Made by a program: the position numbers and the translations under genes. A stretch of 64,000 bases of DNA from Actinomadura oligospora ATCC 43269 (GTDB taxonomy: Bacteria > Actinomycetota > Actinomycetes > Streptosporangiales > Streptosporangiaceae), in the NCBI RefSeq assembly GCF_000518265.1, contig NZ_JADG01000007.1, forward strand, positions 248,001 to 312,000, given 5' to 3'. Shown here in pieces: positions 36,660 through 45,211 of the stretch; the first letter of the stretch is position 1, and each line of letters starts with the position of its first letter. The notes below the pieces were generated by a model. That model had not been told where the DNA came from. It searched no databases and saw nothing but the letters and a program-made list of their open reading frames with translations.

Positions 36660-37955
36660 TCAGCGGGACGGCATGCGGGCCTCGACGTCGGCCAGGGCTT
36701 CGGGAGTGAGGTTCCGGAGGAACGGGACGACGACGGTCAACGCGGCGACGGCGAAGGCTCCGAACGCCACCCGGTATCCCACCGCCTGGGCGAGCGCGCC
36801 GGCCGCGGCCGACCCCAGGGGCAGGGGCCCCCATCCGAACAGCCGGGACGCCGCGCTGAAACGGCCCATCATGTCCGGCGGCACCAGGGTCTGGCCGATG
36901 GTCCGCGCGTTGACCACCCACAACGTGCTGCCGAGACCGCCGAGGAACGCCGCCGCGCCCGTGGCCCAGACGTTCGCGGTGACGGCCGGGACGGTCACCA
37001 TCGAGGCCGCGGCGAAGATGTTGGCGAACATCGCCCAGCGGCGGCCGAGCAGGCGGTTGACCAAGCCCACGACGAGCGTGCCGACCAGTCCACCGACGCC
37101 GAGGGCGCCGACCAGCGCGCCGTAACCGGTGGGGCTCAGCGCCCACACCCGCGTCGCGACCAGCGGCATCAGCGCGAACCACGCGGCCCAGCAGGTCACC
37201 AGGACGGTGACCGACAGGGAAAGCGTTCGAAGTAGCCGGTGCCGCCACAGAAAACTCACCCCCTCGCCGATCTGCCGGTTGACCGAGACCTTCGGTCCGC
37301 CGTCGGCCCGGACGACCCTGAACCGGCCGACCAGCAGGGGCAGGAGCGCCGTCGCCGCCAGGTAGCCGCCGGCGGACACCCCGAGCGCCAGGCTCGCGCC
37401 GACCGCCACGAGCATGCCGCCGACGAAGGGACCGACGAACTCGTTGGCCACCGTCTCCACGCCGGTCATCACCGCGTTGACGCGCTCTCGTCCCTCGGGT
37501 GCGACGGCGTCGGGGACGAGCGCGGAGGCCGACGTCAGCGCGATGACCTCCGCCACGCCGAGGACCGCCGCGCAGGCGAAGAGCAGCGGCAGGCCGATCG
37601 CGTCCGACGCGACGGCGGCCATGAGGACGCCGACCGCCGCGACGCGGAGGGCGTTCGCCGTCCACAGCAGCCGCCGCCGGTCGGCGCGGTCGACCAGGAC
37701 GCCGATGTGCAGCGAGACCAGGAGCCAGGGCAGCGTCATGGTGAACAGGACCCCGGAGACCAGCGCCGGAGACCTCGTCAGCGAGCTGGCGAGCAGCGGC
37801 AGCGCGACCTTGGTGACGCCGTCGGTCAGGTTCGTCACGGCGGTGAAGGCCACCAGCACCCGGGCGTTGCGTCCACTCGCGTCGGCGGACGTCCGTTGAC
37901 GCTCGCCAACGTCAAGGACGACATCGACGCCGACCGCCTCCTTCTGGTCCTGCAT
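36660..37955 (-). CDS. MFS transporter, MFS_3 (EntS/macrolide-efflux-like)
   Basis: A 431-residue transporter with about 12 helices. Helix 2 to 3 shows LHIGVLVDRADRRRLLWTAN, a modified motif A, and the SALVPDAVAPEGRERVNAVM block is typical of the EntS/MefA branch that exports siderophores or macrolides. AGGAGAG precedes the ATG at 37955; the frame is open further upstream without homology. It is divergent from an ArsR/DUF5937-type regulator, its likely repressor. Confidence 0.85.
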   Translation of the reverse strand: MQDQKEAVGVDVVLDVGERQRTSADASGRNARVLVAFTAVTNLTDGVTKVALPLLASSLTRSPALVSGVLFTMTLPWLLVSLHIGVLVDRADRRRLLWTANALRVAAVGVLMAAVASDAIGLPLLFACAAVLGVAEVIALTSASALVPDAVAPEGRERVNAVMTGVETVANEFVGPFVGGMLVAVGASLALGVSAGGYLAATALLPLLVGRFRVVRADGGPKVSVNRQIGEGVSFLWRHRLLRTLSLSVTVLVTCWAAWFALMPLVATRVWALSPTGYGALVGALGVGGLVGTLVVGLVNRLLGRRWAMFANIFAAASMVTVPAVTANVWATGAAAFLGGLGSTLWVVNARTIGQTLVPPDMMGRFSAASRLFGWGPLPLGSAAAGALAQAVGYRVAFGAFAVAALTVVVPFLRNLTPEALADVEARMPSR

Positions 37956-38124
37956 CACAACTCTCCTGCACGGTGCGTCGATCTGGGGAGCCGCCAGATT
38001 CACACTCCGGCCCAGCGCAGGGCCAACAGTTCGGCGCGGCCCCGAACCGTCGGCCGTCCCGGGGCGCGGCTACCGTGGACGGCGCCAGTGGGCGTACACG
38101 GCCACCAGGGGAAAGGGGTGCCCG

Positions 38125-39135
38125 TTGCGGCTGAACCTGGTCGCGGAGACTCAGGACCTGGGCCACACCAGGATCGCGGTGTCCCCCTTGCAGAACCTGG
38201 TCATCGGTTTCTGGGGACACCAGCCCTCACGCGAGGCACGGGCGTGGCAACGGGCCCGCCGACGGCTCGTCCCGCACGCCGCCGCACCGCTCCTGGAACT
38301 GATCAACGCGCACCCCTGGTACGTGCCCGACTTCCTCACGCCGGTGCTCCCCGCGCCGCGGGACGGGGCGGGTCCTTCGTTCGCCACCGAGCTGGAGGCC
38401 CTGCGCTCCCTCACCGAGGCGCGGATCCTGGAGGACCTCCGGTACGTCGACGCCCTCCCCCGGGCACCGCGCAGCGTGCGCGAGCTGCGTGAGGGATCGG
38501 GTCGCCGTCTGGCCGGGCTGGTCGACGGGGCCCGCTCGCTGTTCCGCGCCTGCCTGGCCGAGGACTGGCCGGGGATCGAGCAGCGGCTGCGCGCGGACAT
38601 CGCCCAGCGCGGAGCCCAGATGGCCACCGCCGGGCCCGCGTCCATGCTGTCCGGCCTGAGCTCCCGGCTCACCTGGCGCGACGACGCCACGCTGACGCTC
38701 ACGTTCAACGCATGCCGCCGGACGCACGGTCCCGAGGAGAGGACCATCAGCCTGTCCGGCCACGGACTGCTCCTCATGCCGAGCCCGTTCACCGGTCCGG
38801 ATTCGCTCGCCATCACGGGGTCGGTGACCTCCTCCCGCCAGGCCGTCATCGCCTACCACGCCACCGCCCCGACGCCCGGCCCCGCGCACGGACGCGACGC
38901 CCTCACCGTCCTCGTCGGCCGCGGACGGGCCCGCGCGCTGCGCGCCGTCCAGGGAACCGCCACCACCACCGAACTCGCCGGACGTCTCGGAGTCGGGAAG
39001 TCCACGGCGTCCGAGCACGCGTCCGCCCTTCGCGCGGCGGGTCTGATCACCACCCACCGCGCCGGACGGAGCGTCCGGCACACCACCACCGAACTCGGCC
39101 GACGCCTCCTGGCCGACGGCGGTCCCCTGGACTGA
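38125..39135 (+). CDS. ArsR-type regulator with DUF5937-like N-terminus
   Basis: A 336-residue protein. The N-terminal two thirds follow the actinomycete DUF5937 pattern (SPLQNLVIGFWGHQ, ELINAHPWYVPDFLTP). The C-terminal 70 residues are a winged helix (TTELAGRLGVGKSTASEHAS, then ALRAAGLITTHRAGR) of the ArsR type without metal-binding cysteines. The start is TTG with GAAAGGGG about seven bases upstream. It faces the MFS_3 gene across a 169-base promoter region and probably controls it. Confidence 0.82.
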   Translation: MRLNLVAETQDLGHTRIAVSPLQNLVIGFWGHQPSREARAWQRARRRLVPHAAAPLLELINAHPWYVPDFLTPVLPAPRDGAGPSFATELEALRSLTEARILEDLRYVDALPRAPRSVRELREGSGRRLAGLVDGARSLFRACLAEDWPGIEQRLRADIAQRGAQMATAGPASMLSGLSSRLTWRDDATLTLTFNACRRTHGPEERTISLSGHGLLLMPSPFTGPDSLAITGSVTSSRQAVIAYHATAPTPGPAHGRDALTVLVGRGRARALRAVQGTATTTELAGRLGVGKSTASEHASALRAAGLITTHRAGRSVRHTTTELGRRLLADGGPLD

Positions 39136-39213
39136 CGCCCGGGCAGCGCGGGACCTTTCGGTCAGACTGGCCGGAACGCGCACCCCTCTACCCAAGAGCT
39201 CCCGAGGTGGGGC

Positions 39214-40332
39214 ATGATCCCCGAACAGACCGGGTCTGCCCCCCGGCCGGTCCATCGGTCCGCCCCTGGAGGAGCCTTGTCCCGTTCCATCCGCGCACCA
39301 CGCCTCGCGCTGGCCGCCGTCGGCGCGGTCGTCACCGCGTCCGGCCTCGCCGCCACCCCCGCGCTCGCCGCGCCCGGCGCGAACACCACCAGCGCCACCG
39401 GCCAGATCTTCATGGTCAACCCCGTCCAGTCCTCGGGGAACGAGGGGCTGACGGACGGCAAGGACGCCGCCTCGGCCGTCCCCGCCTCCGCCTACACCAC
39501 GGTCGCCCTCCGGAACCTGGACGGCAGCGGCAACCTCTCCGGCCGGTGGGCCGTCGTCCGTTCGGAGACCGGCGCGCCCGCGTTCTCGACCACCGGCGAC
39601 TTCCGGTTCACCCGCGACGCCGACCAGTTCGAGCAGGTCATGGCCTACTTCTGGGTCAACGAGGCCCAGGAGTACCTGCAGGGCCTCGGCTTCGGCTCCG
39701 AGCTGCCGGGCGCCAACGACAAGCCCCAGAACGTCCGGATCAACCAGTGGGGCTCCGACAACTCCTTCTTCACCGACAAGAAGAACGAGATCCGCTTCGG
39801 CAAGGGCGGCGTGGACGACGCCGAGGACGCCGAGGTGGTCGTCCACGAGTACGGGCACGCCGTGCACGAGGCCCAGGTGCCGGGGTTCGGCACGTCGGAG
39901 GAGGCCGGCGCGATCGGCGAGGCCTGGGGTGACTACCTGGGCGTCGAGGTGGGCCTGGCCGCGGACGCCCGGTACGGCTGGCCGCGCCTGACCCCCGAGC
40001 CCTGCGTCGCCGACTGGGACTCCACCGGCTACACCTCCGGCACCCCGCACTGCCTGCGCCGCCTCGACACCGGGAAGGTGTACGGCGACAAAGTGGGCGA
40101 GGTGCACGCCGACGGCGAGATCTGGTCCAACGCCCTGTGGGACATCCGCCAGGCCCTCGGCGCCCGCGTCGCCGACCGGATCATCGTCAACGCCCAGTTC
40201 TCGTTCGCGCCGGACACCAGCTTCAGCGCCGCCGCGAAGACCACGGTCGCCACGGCCCGCACCATGTACGGCGACCAGGCCGCCGAGACCGTCCGCCGCG
40301 CCTTCGCCGCCCGGCAGATCCCCGGCCTCTGA
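39214..40332 (+). CDS. secreted zinc metallopeptidase, fungalysin/thermolysin-like
   Basis: Exported gluzincin-type metallopeptidase. The HExxH motif is VVVHEYGHAVHEAQ, and the third ligand is likely the Glu of AIGEAWGDYLG downstream, as in M4/M36 peptidases. The domain around VHADGEIWSNALWDIRQALG fits M36. The signal peptide ends PALA. Two starts are possible: the ATG at 39214 (GAGG six bases upstream) and a TTG at 39277 with GGAGGAG just before it, which gives a more normal signal peptide. Its small size (372 residues) suggests a minimal catalytic form without the usual long propeptide. Confidence 0.83.
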   Translation: MIPEQTGSAPRPVHRSAPGGALSRSIRAPRLALAAVGAVVTASGLAATPALAAPGANTTSATGQIFMVNPVQSSGNEGLTDGKDAASAVPASAYTTVALRNLDGSGNLSGRWAVVRSETGAPAFSTTGDFRFTRDADQFEQVMAYFWVNEAQEYLQGLGFGSELPGANDKPQNVRINQWGSDNSFFTDKKNEIRFGKGGVDDAEDAEVVVHEYGHAVHEAQVPGFGTSEEAGAIGEAWGDYLGVEVGLAADARYGWPRLTPEPCVADWDSTGYTSGTPHCLRRLDTGKVYGDKVGEVHADGEIWSNALWDIRQALGARVADRIIVNAQFSFAPDTSFSAAAKTTVATARTMYGDQAAETVRRAFAARQIPGL

Positions 40333-40661
40333 CACCTCCGTCCGAGGACGCCCCCGCACTAGCCGAGTAGCGCGGAACGCCTTCCCGGTCGGCATCTCCC
40401 GGCCCGCCCCGCTCATGCGTGGGCGGGCCGGTCCCCGCGAACACCCCGCCCTTCCTCTCCGTGAAGAACCGCTGACTCTCGGAGAACTGCAACACAATGC
40501 TGCTCGGATCCCCCTCGCCTCCGGGCACCACCCTCGCAACCCCGGTGACCGCCCGCGCGCTCCAGGCACTGCCCTCGCACACCAAGGCACCGCTTCGTGC
40601 CCCTGGGCGCCGCCCTCGCGGCGCGCAAAACCGCCGCATCGGCGCTGCCATCATCAGGCGT
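40333..40661. other. intergenic, no gene seen
   Basis: No reading frame here shows protein-like composition. A weak C-rich bias is the only feature. CATCAT at 40649-40654 may be the -10 box for the next gene. Confidence 0.5.
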
Positions 40662-41006
40662 ATGGGTGCGTGGGTGTACGTCCGTGGGTGGCTGGAGTTC
40701 TCGGGGCAGGAGGCCGAGGCGAAGCGGATCATCCAGGCCGAAGGCGGCGAAGGATGGAGCTTTCCTGAGGGCGGCTGGCTGGACGCGGCGTGCTTCGCCC
40801 GGGCCGTCCGCTCGCCCGACGAGGTGCTCGCGCTGGTCCGGAGGGTCGCGGCGCTCCCGGCCACCGACGAGGACGGCGACCGGGTGAGCGGGCTCCTCCT
40901 CGTCTTCGACGAGCGCGACGGAACCGGCCAGGCCGAATGGCAGGTCAGGGACGGTCAGGTGTTCGTCGATCGGGCGCCGTCCCGCTACGACTACCTCCGG
41001 CGCTGA
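40662..41006 (+). CDS. hypothetical protein
   Basis: A 114-residue soluble protein opening MGAWVYVRGWLEFSGQEAEA and ending SRYDYLRR, with alternating strands and helices. I do not recognise it; the size and style resemble small immunity-type or DUF proteins of actinomycetes, but no toxin gene is adjacent. CATCAT ends seven bases before the ATG, suggesting a leaderless message. Codon bias is typical, so it is probably a real gene. Confidence 0.68.
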   Translation: MGAWVYVRGWLEFSGQEAEAKRIIQAEGGEGWSFPEGGWLDAACFARAVRSPDEVLALVRRVAALPATDEDGDRVSGLLLVFDERDGTGQAEWQVRDGQVFVDRAPSRYDYLRR

Positions 41007-41079
41007 CCGAACCCGCGAGCGCGCTCGAAGACACAGGTCACAGACCGTCTACATGGCTCTTCACCTCCCACACGGCCAT

Positions 41080-41106
41080 CTTGTATACAAGTCGCATATT
41101 CTTAGG
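41080..41106 (+). promoter_or_regulatory. GntR-type operator and leaderless promoter of the MFS gene
   Basis: CTTGTATACAAG (41080-41091) is a perfect 12-bp palindrome of the kind bound by FadR/VanR-type GntR proteins. CATATT (41095-41100) ends six bases before the ATG at 41107, so the operator lies just upstream of the -10 box. A GntR gene follows the MFS gene. Confidence 0.68.
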
Positions 41107-42414
41107 ATGCAAGTATCCCCCGAACGAGAGATCCCCGCCGCGATGCCCGGACCCGACGAACCGCGTCCCGCCACGTCCGCCTGGCGGCCCGTCGCCGCCG
41201 CGATGTTCTGCTGCGGGTGGGCGGGCAACCAGTTCACGCCGCTGCTGGTGATGTACCGGAAGCTGGGCGGCTACTCGCCCCTCACCGTGGACGCGATGCT
41301 CGGCGCGTACGTCCTCGGCCTGGTCCCAGGCCTGCTGGTCGGCGGCCCGGCCTCGGACCGTTACGGACGCAGGCCGCTGATGCTCCTCGGGACGGCCCTG
41401 TCGGCGATCGCGTGCGCGGTGCTCGCCGCCGGTCCCCTCGGCGTCGGCCCGATCTTCCTGGGCAGGATGCTGACGGGCGTGGCGGTCGGCGTCGCGATGG
41501 CGGTCGGCACGAGCTGGGTCAAGGAACTCTCCGGGGCTCCCTTCGATCCGGACGCGGCACCCGCCGCGGGCGCACGACGGGCGTCGCTGGCGCTCACGGC
41601 CGGGTTCGGGATGGGGGCGGGTGTCGCGGGTGTCCTGGCTCAGTGGGCTCCGTGGCCCATGGTGCTCCCCTACCTGCCGCCGATCGCACTCTCCATCGCG
41701 GTGCTGATGATGTTGCCGAAGGTGCCACAACTGTCTCCTGGACGAATCGAAGGACCGCTCTGGCGGGATCTGCGCGTTCCGGCCGCCGGGCACCGGCGGT
41801 TCGTCAGGGTCGTGCTCCCCACGGCCCCGTGGATCTTCGGCGCGGCCGGTATCGCCTACGCCATCACCCCTCAGCTGGAAGCCGACCGGATGGGCACCTG
41901 GCAGCTCGTCTACGCGACGGCGCTGACCGTCCTCACGTTGGGGACGGGCGTGGCCGTCCAGCCCATCGCCAAGCGGCTTGACTCTGTTTCCTCCGCGCGC
42001 GGCGCGATGGTCGCCTTGGGCCTCGTCGGCTTGGGCACGCTCATGGCCGCGCTGAACGCCGGTCCCCGTTCGCCCTGGGCAGGGCTGGCCTTGGCGGTCG
42101 TCCTAGGAGCGGGCTACAGCATCGGACTCGTCAACGGACTTCTGGAAATCCAGCGCATCGCCACCGGACGGGACCTGGCCGGGCTCACTGGCGTGTTCTA
42201 CGCCCTCACCTACACGGGCTTCCTCCTGCCCGCCACGCTGGCACTTCTCTCTTCTGCCCTCTCCTACACCGTCCTTCTGCTTCTGGTGACGGCCGTCGTG
42301 CTCGCCTGCCTGACCGTCGTGGCGACCAACTCTCGCCGCCACCTCCCTCAGAGCAAGTTCGCGGGCACCCCGCAGAGCACGCTGCGCTTGGACCGAGCAG
42401 ACGCGCAGGCATGA
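41107..42414 (+). CDS. MFS transporter
   Basis: A 435-residue transporter with about 12 membrane segments and a motif A variant GGPASDRYGRRPLMLLG between helices 2 and 3. Near helix 5, VGTSWVKEL marks it as a sugar- or drug-type MFS member; the substrate is unknown. The ATG at 41107 has no ribosome site but sits at the start point predicted from CATATT; an ATG at 41143 is possible. The palindrome upstream and the following GntR gene suggest autoregulated control of the pair. Confidence 0.82.
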   Translation: MQVSPEREIPAAMPGPDEPRPATSAWRPVAAAMFCCGWAGNQFTPLLVMYRKLGGYSPLTVDAMLGAYVLGLVPGLLVGGPASDRYGRRPLMLLGTALSAIACAVLAAGPLGVGPIFLGRMLTGVAVGVAMAVGTSWVKELSGAPFDPDAAPAAGARRASLALTAGFGMGAGVAGVLAQWAPWPMVLPYLPPIALSIAVLMMLPKVPQLSPGRIEGPLWRDLRVPAAGHRRFVRVVLPTAPWIFGAAGIAYAITPQLEADRMGTWQLVYATALTVLTLGTGVAVQPIAKRLDSVSSARGAMVALGLVGLGTLMAALNAGPRSPWAGLALAVVLGAGYSIGLVNGLLEIQRIATGRDLAGLTGVFYALTYTGFLLPATLALLSSALSYTVLLLLVTAVVLACLTVVATNSRRHLPQSKFAGTPQSTLRLDRADAQA

Positions 42415-42567
42415 GCCAGGACCAGACGGGCACACAGGGCCCACGCCCCCACGTATACGAGCCAGGCGCAGGTGGACGCGCAGGCCCGAGGGGCGGACGG
42501 AGCGTCCTGCGTCCCCAGTGCGCTCCAGACGCTGAAAGCAGCGCGCGATCTGCGGGACGATGACGAT

Positions 42568-43233
42568 ATGACCATGCGCACCCCCGCCGCCGAACGCGCG
42601 TACTCGCATGTGAGGCGGCGCCTCCTGGACGGCACGCATCCCGGCGGCACGCTGCTGTCCGAGGGGGCGCTGGCCGACCAGCTGGACATCTCCAGGACCC
42701 CGGTACGCGAAGCGCTGCACCGGCTGGAAGCCGAGGGATTCCTCCGGCTCTACCCGAAGCGCGGCTGGCTGGTCGTCCCTGTGACCTTGGCCGAAGGCCG
42801 GGAAACGATGGAGGCCCGCCTGCTCCTGGAGCTGTTCGCGCTCGACCGTGTCGCCGCCATGGGCACGGACAGGCTCCAGGAACTGGGGCACGCGCTCGCC
42901 CCGGACGCCGACCCCAGCCGTCCCGTCCGGGACGACGATTTCGTCGACATGGGCGCGTCCTTCCACAACCGGCTCCTGGCGGCGGCGGGGAACTCCGTCG
43001 TCCAGGACATGTACGCGCGCCTGTGGAACAAGCAGCTCCGGCTCACGGCAGGCTCCGTCGCCGACCCGGACAACGCGGCCGAGGACGTCGAAGAGCACGG
43101 CCTGATCGCCGCCGCGCTCCGCGACGCGGACGCCCCGCGCGCGCGAAGACTGCTCCAGGAACATGCGGGCGGGATCCTCAGGCGGCTCGGCCTCGGCGGG
43201 CAGGACATCCGCCTGCCTCCCCCCGCAAACTGA
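42568..43233 (+). CDS. GntR family regulator, FadR/VanR type
   Basis: A 221-residue regulator. The winged helix is LLSEGALADQLDISRTPVRE, then ALHRLEAEGFLRLYPKRG. The all-helical FCD ligand domain follows, with DDFVDMGASFHNRLLAAAGN providing the metal-binding Asp and His positions. GACGAT ends six bases before the ATG (42568); a second ATG lies at 42574. It follows the MFS gene by 153 bases and probably binds CTTGTATACAAG at that gene's promoter. Confidence 0.87.
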   Translation: MTMRTPAAERAYSHVRRRLLDGTHPGGTLLSEGALADQLDISRTPVREALHRLEAEGFLRLYPKRGWLVVPVTLAEGRETMEARLLLELFALDRVAAMGTDRLQELGHALAPDADPSRPVRDDDFVDMGASFHNRLLAAAGNSVVQDMYARLWNKQLRLTAGSVADPDNAAEDVEEHGLIAAALRDADAPRARRLLQEHAGGILRRLGLGGQDIRLPPPAN

Positions 43234-43375
43234 CCGACACCCGCATCACCCCTGCTCAACCGGCCTGACCGCGAAGTTATCCACAACTCGGAGCGGACGA
43301 CGCGGGGTCTCCGGCGTCCGTGCCACCCTGGTGAGGACGCCCTCGGCCGCGAGGGCGCCGGAGAGAAGGGGCGGG

Positions 43376-44257
43376 ATGGACTTCAGAGACGACGCCGAGC
43401 TCGACGCCTCCCAGGTCGAGGACGCGCGCGGCGGAGGCGGCGGTGGCATGCCGGGCGGCATGATCATCGGCGGCGGGGCCGTCGGTGTCGTCGTGACGAT
43501 CGTCGCGCTGGTGTTCGGTCTCGACCTGACCGGCGGCTCCGGTTCCCACCCGACCGGCGGGCAGCGCCAGATCGGCTCCGGGTCGAACCTGGCCGCCAAG
43601 TGCCGCACGGGCGCGGACGCCGACCAGTCCGCCGACTGCCGCATCGTCGGCACCGTCAACAGCGTCCAGAAGTACTGGTCACGGGAGTTCACCGACCAGG
43701 GCCGCCGCTACTCGCCCGCGAAGACACGGCTCTTCAGCGGCGCCACCCAGACCGGTTGCGGCCACGCCACCTCGAGGGTCGGCCCGTTCTACTGCCCCGC
43801 CGACCACCGCGTCTACCTCGACCTGTCCTTTTTCGACGACCTCCAGCACGACTTCGGCGCGAAGGGCGGCCCGTTCGCGCAGGCGTACGTGGTCGGCCAC
43901 GAGTACGGCCACCACATCCAGAACCTGCTCGGCACGATGACCAGGGTGAAGGCGAACGCGAAGGGCGCGACCGGCGGCTCCGTCCGCCTCGAGCTTCAGG
44001 CCGACTGCTACGCGGGCGCCTGGGCCAACCACGCCGTGTCCACCGGCTTCCTGACCCGCCTCACCCGAAGCGACATCAGCGACGCCCTGGACGCCGCCGG
44101 GGCCGTCGGCGACGACCGCATCCAGAAGCGCGCGCAGGGCCGCGTCGACCCGGAGGGCTTCACCCACGGCACCGCCGCCCAACGCCAGAAGTGGTTCTCA
44201 ACCGGCTACCAGACAGGAGATCCCAGCCGATGCGACACCTTCTCCGGCTCCATCTGA
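43376..44257 (+). CDS. neutral zinc metallopeptidase, YpfJ type
   Basis: A 293-residue membrane-anchored metallopeptidase. The N-terminus is soluble and glycine-rich, then a single helix (MIIGGGAVGVVVTIVALVFG) places the catalytic part outside. The zinc motif is VVGHEYGHHIQNLLGT, with the third ligand likely in ELQADCYAGAW. This is the YpfJ/zinc_peptidase-like family found in most actinomycetes; its physiological substrate is unknown. GAAGGGGCGG precedes the ATG. Confidence 0.9.
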   Translation: MDFRDDAELDASQVEDARGGGGGGMPGGMIIGGGAVGVVVTIVALVFGLDLTGGSGSHPTGGQRQIGSGSNLAAKCRTGADADQSADCRIVGTVNSVQKYWSREFTDQGRRYSPAKTRLFSGATQTGCGHATSRVGPFYCPADHRVYLDLSFFDDLQHDFGAKGGPFAQAYVVGHEYGHHIQNLLGTMTRVKANAKGATGGSVRLELQADCYAGAWANHAVSTGFLTRLTRSDISDALDAAGAVGDDRIQKRAQGRVDPEGFTHGTAAQRQKWFSTGYQTGDPSRCDTFSGSI

Positions 44258-44452
44258 GCCGTCCCGCCACCACCCGAGGACGCCCATGACCAGGCACCAC
44301 CAAGCCGATCGCCGACACCCGGCGCCCGAGACGTCCGCCATACCCGGATTCCCAGCATCCGCTCCCCGCACGCCCTCGCTCCTAGGCGACACCGGCCGGG
44401 CCCGGGCGGCGACCACGCTGCCCACGGCCCCCGAGACCGTAGACTCGAAACC

Positions 44453-44770
44453 GTGATCTTCAAGGCGGTCGGTGACGGAAAGCCCTATCCGGAGCACGGC
44501 CTGTCCTCCCGTGACTGGGCCAAGATCCCTCCGCGCCAGGTCCGGCTCGACCAGCTCATCAGCACCAAACGCGAGCTCGACCTGCAGTCCCTCCTGGCCA
44601 AGGACTCCACCTTCTACGGCGACCTGTTCCCCCACGTCGTCCACTGGAAGGGCGAGCTCTACCTGGAGGACGGCCTGCACCGAGCCCTCCGCGCCGCCCT
44701 GCAGCAACGCCTCGTCCTGCACGCCCGCATCCTGGACCTGGACGTCGTCGACCTGGGCGACCCCGGCTGA
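44453..44770 (+). CDS. ParB-like domain protein (annotated VapB-type antitoxin in relatives)
   Basis: A 105-residue conserved actinobacterial protein. IPPRQVRLDQLISTKRELDL and GELYLEDGLHRALRAALQQR resemble the start of ParB/Srx-type nuclease domains, with the DGxHR-like motif LEDGLHRALRA. Relatives are often labelled VapB-family antitoxin, but no VapC toxin is next to it, so I doubt that name. TAGACT ends seven bases before the GTG, suggesting a leaderless mRNA. Confidence 0.75.
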   Translation: MIFKAVGDGKPYPEHGLSSRDWAKIPPRQVRLDQLISTKRELDLQSLLAKDSTFYGDLFPHVVHWKGELYLEDGLHRALRAALQQRLVLHARILDLDVVDLGDPG

Positions 44771-45029
44771 TCCACAGCAAGCGCCTTCCCCGGAGGCCGT
44801 CCACGCCTCCACCCGCCCATCTCCCCCAACCGCACCCAACGCCAGGCCGACTCCGGTCAGCCGAAGGCGAGCACACGCTTGCCCACAAGGCGCGAGACAC
44901 GCCCTGACCAAGCCCCCCGTGCCGCGCCGGCTGAAGCCCAAGGCAAGGCGACGACGGCGCCCTGAACGGCGGCAGGACTGGGCCCTGGATCAGAGCCTCT
45001 CGGTCGCATCGCTCGCCCGTCCGACGTCA
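44771..45029. other. intergenic, no gene seen
   Basis: C-rich non-coding stretch before the 25-bp repeats. No frame shows family resemblance. Confidence 0.45.
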
Positions 45030-45211
45030 GCGCTTCGCGTAAGCCCTCCGCTTCAGCCCTCCGCCTCCGCGCTTCGCGTCCGCCCTCCGCGTTCGCGCTC
45101 CGCCTCCGCGCCCGCGCTTCGCGTCCGCCTCCGTGTTCGGGCTTCGCGTCCGCCTCCGTGTTCGGGCTTCGCGTTCGCCTCCGCGTTCGCGCTTCGCGTT
45201 CGCGCTTCGCG
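45030..45211. repeat. degenerate GC-rich tandem repeat, 25-bp unit
   Basis: The clearest copies start at 45116, 45141 and 45166. The first two are identical 25-mers built from GCTTCGCGTCCGCC and TCCGTGTTCGG; the third differs at a few positions, and shorter 13-base versions (GCTTCGCGTTCGC) follow up to the stop of the MFS gene. Earlier copies are more degenerate. The 25-base period rules out a conserved reading frame. Confidence 0.8.

Noticed and set aside
44453..44770. VapBC toxin-antitoxin module
   Set aside because: Only the protein labelled VapB in relatives is present; no PIN-domain toxin lies on either side.
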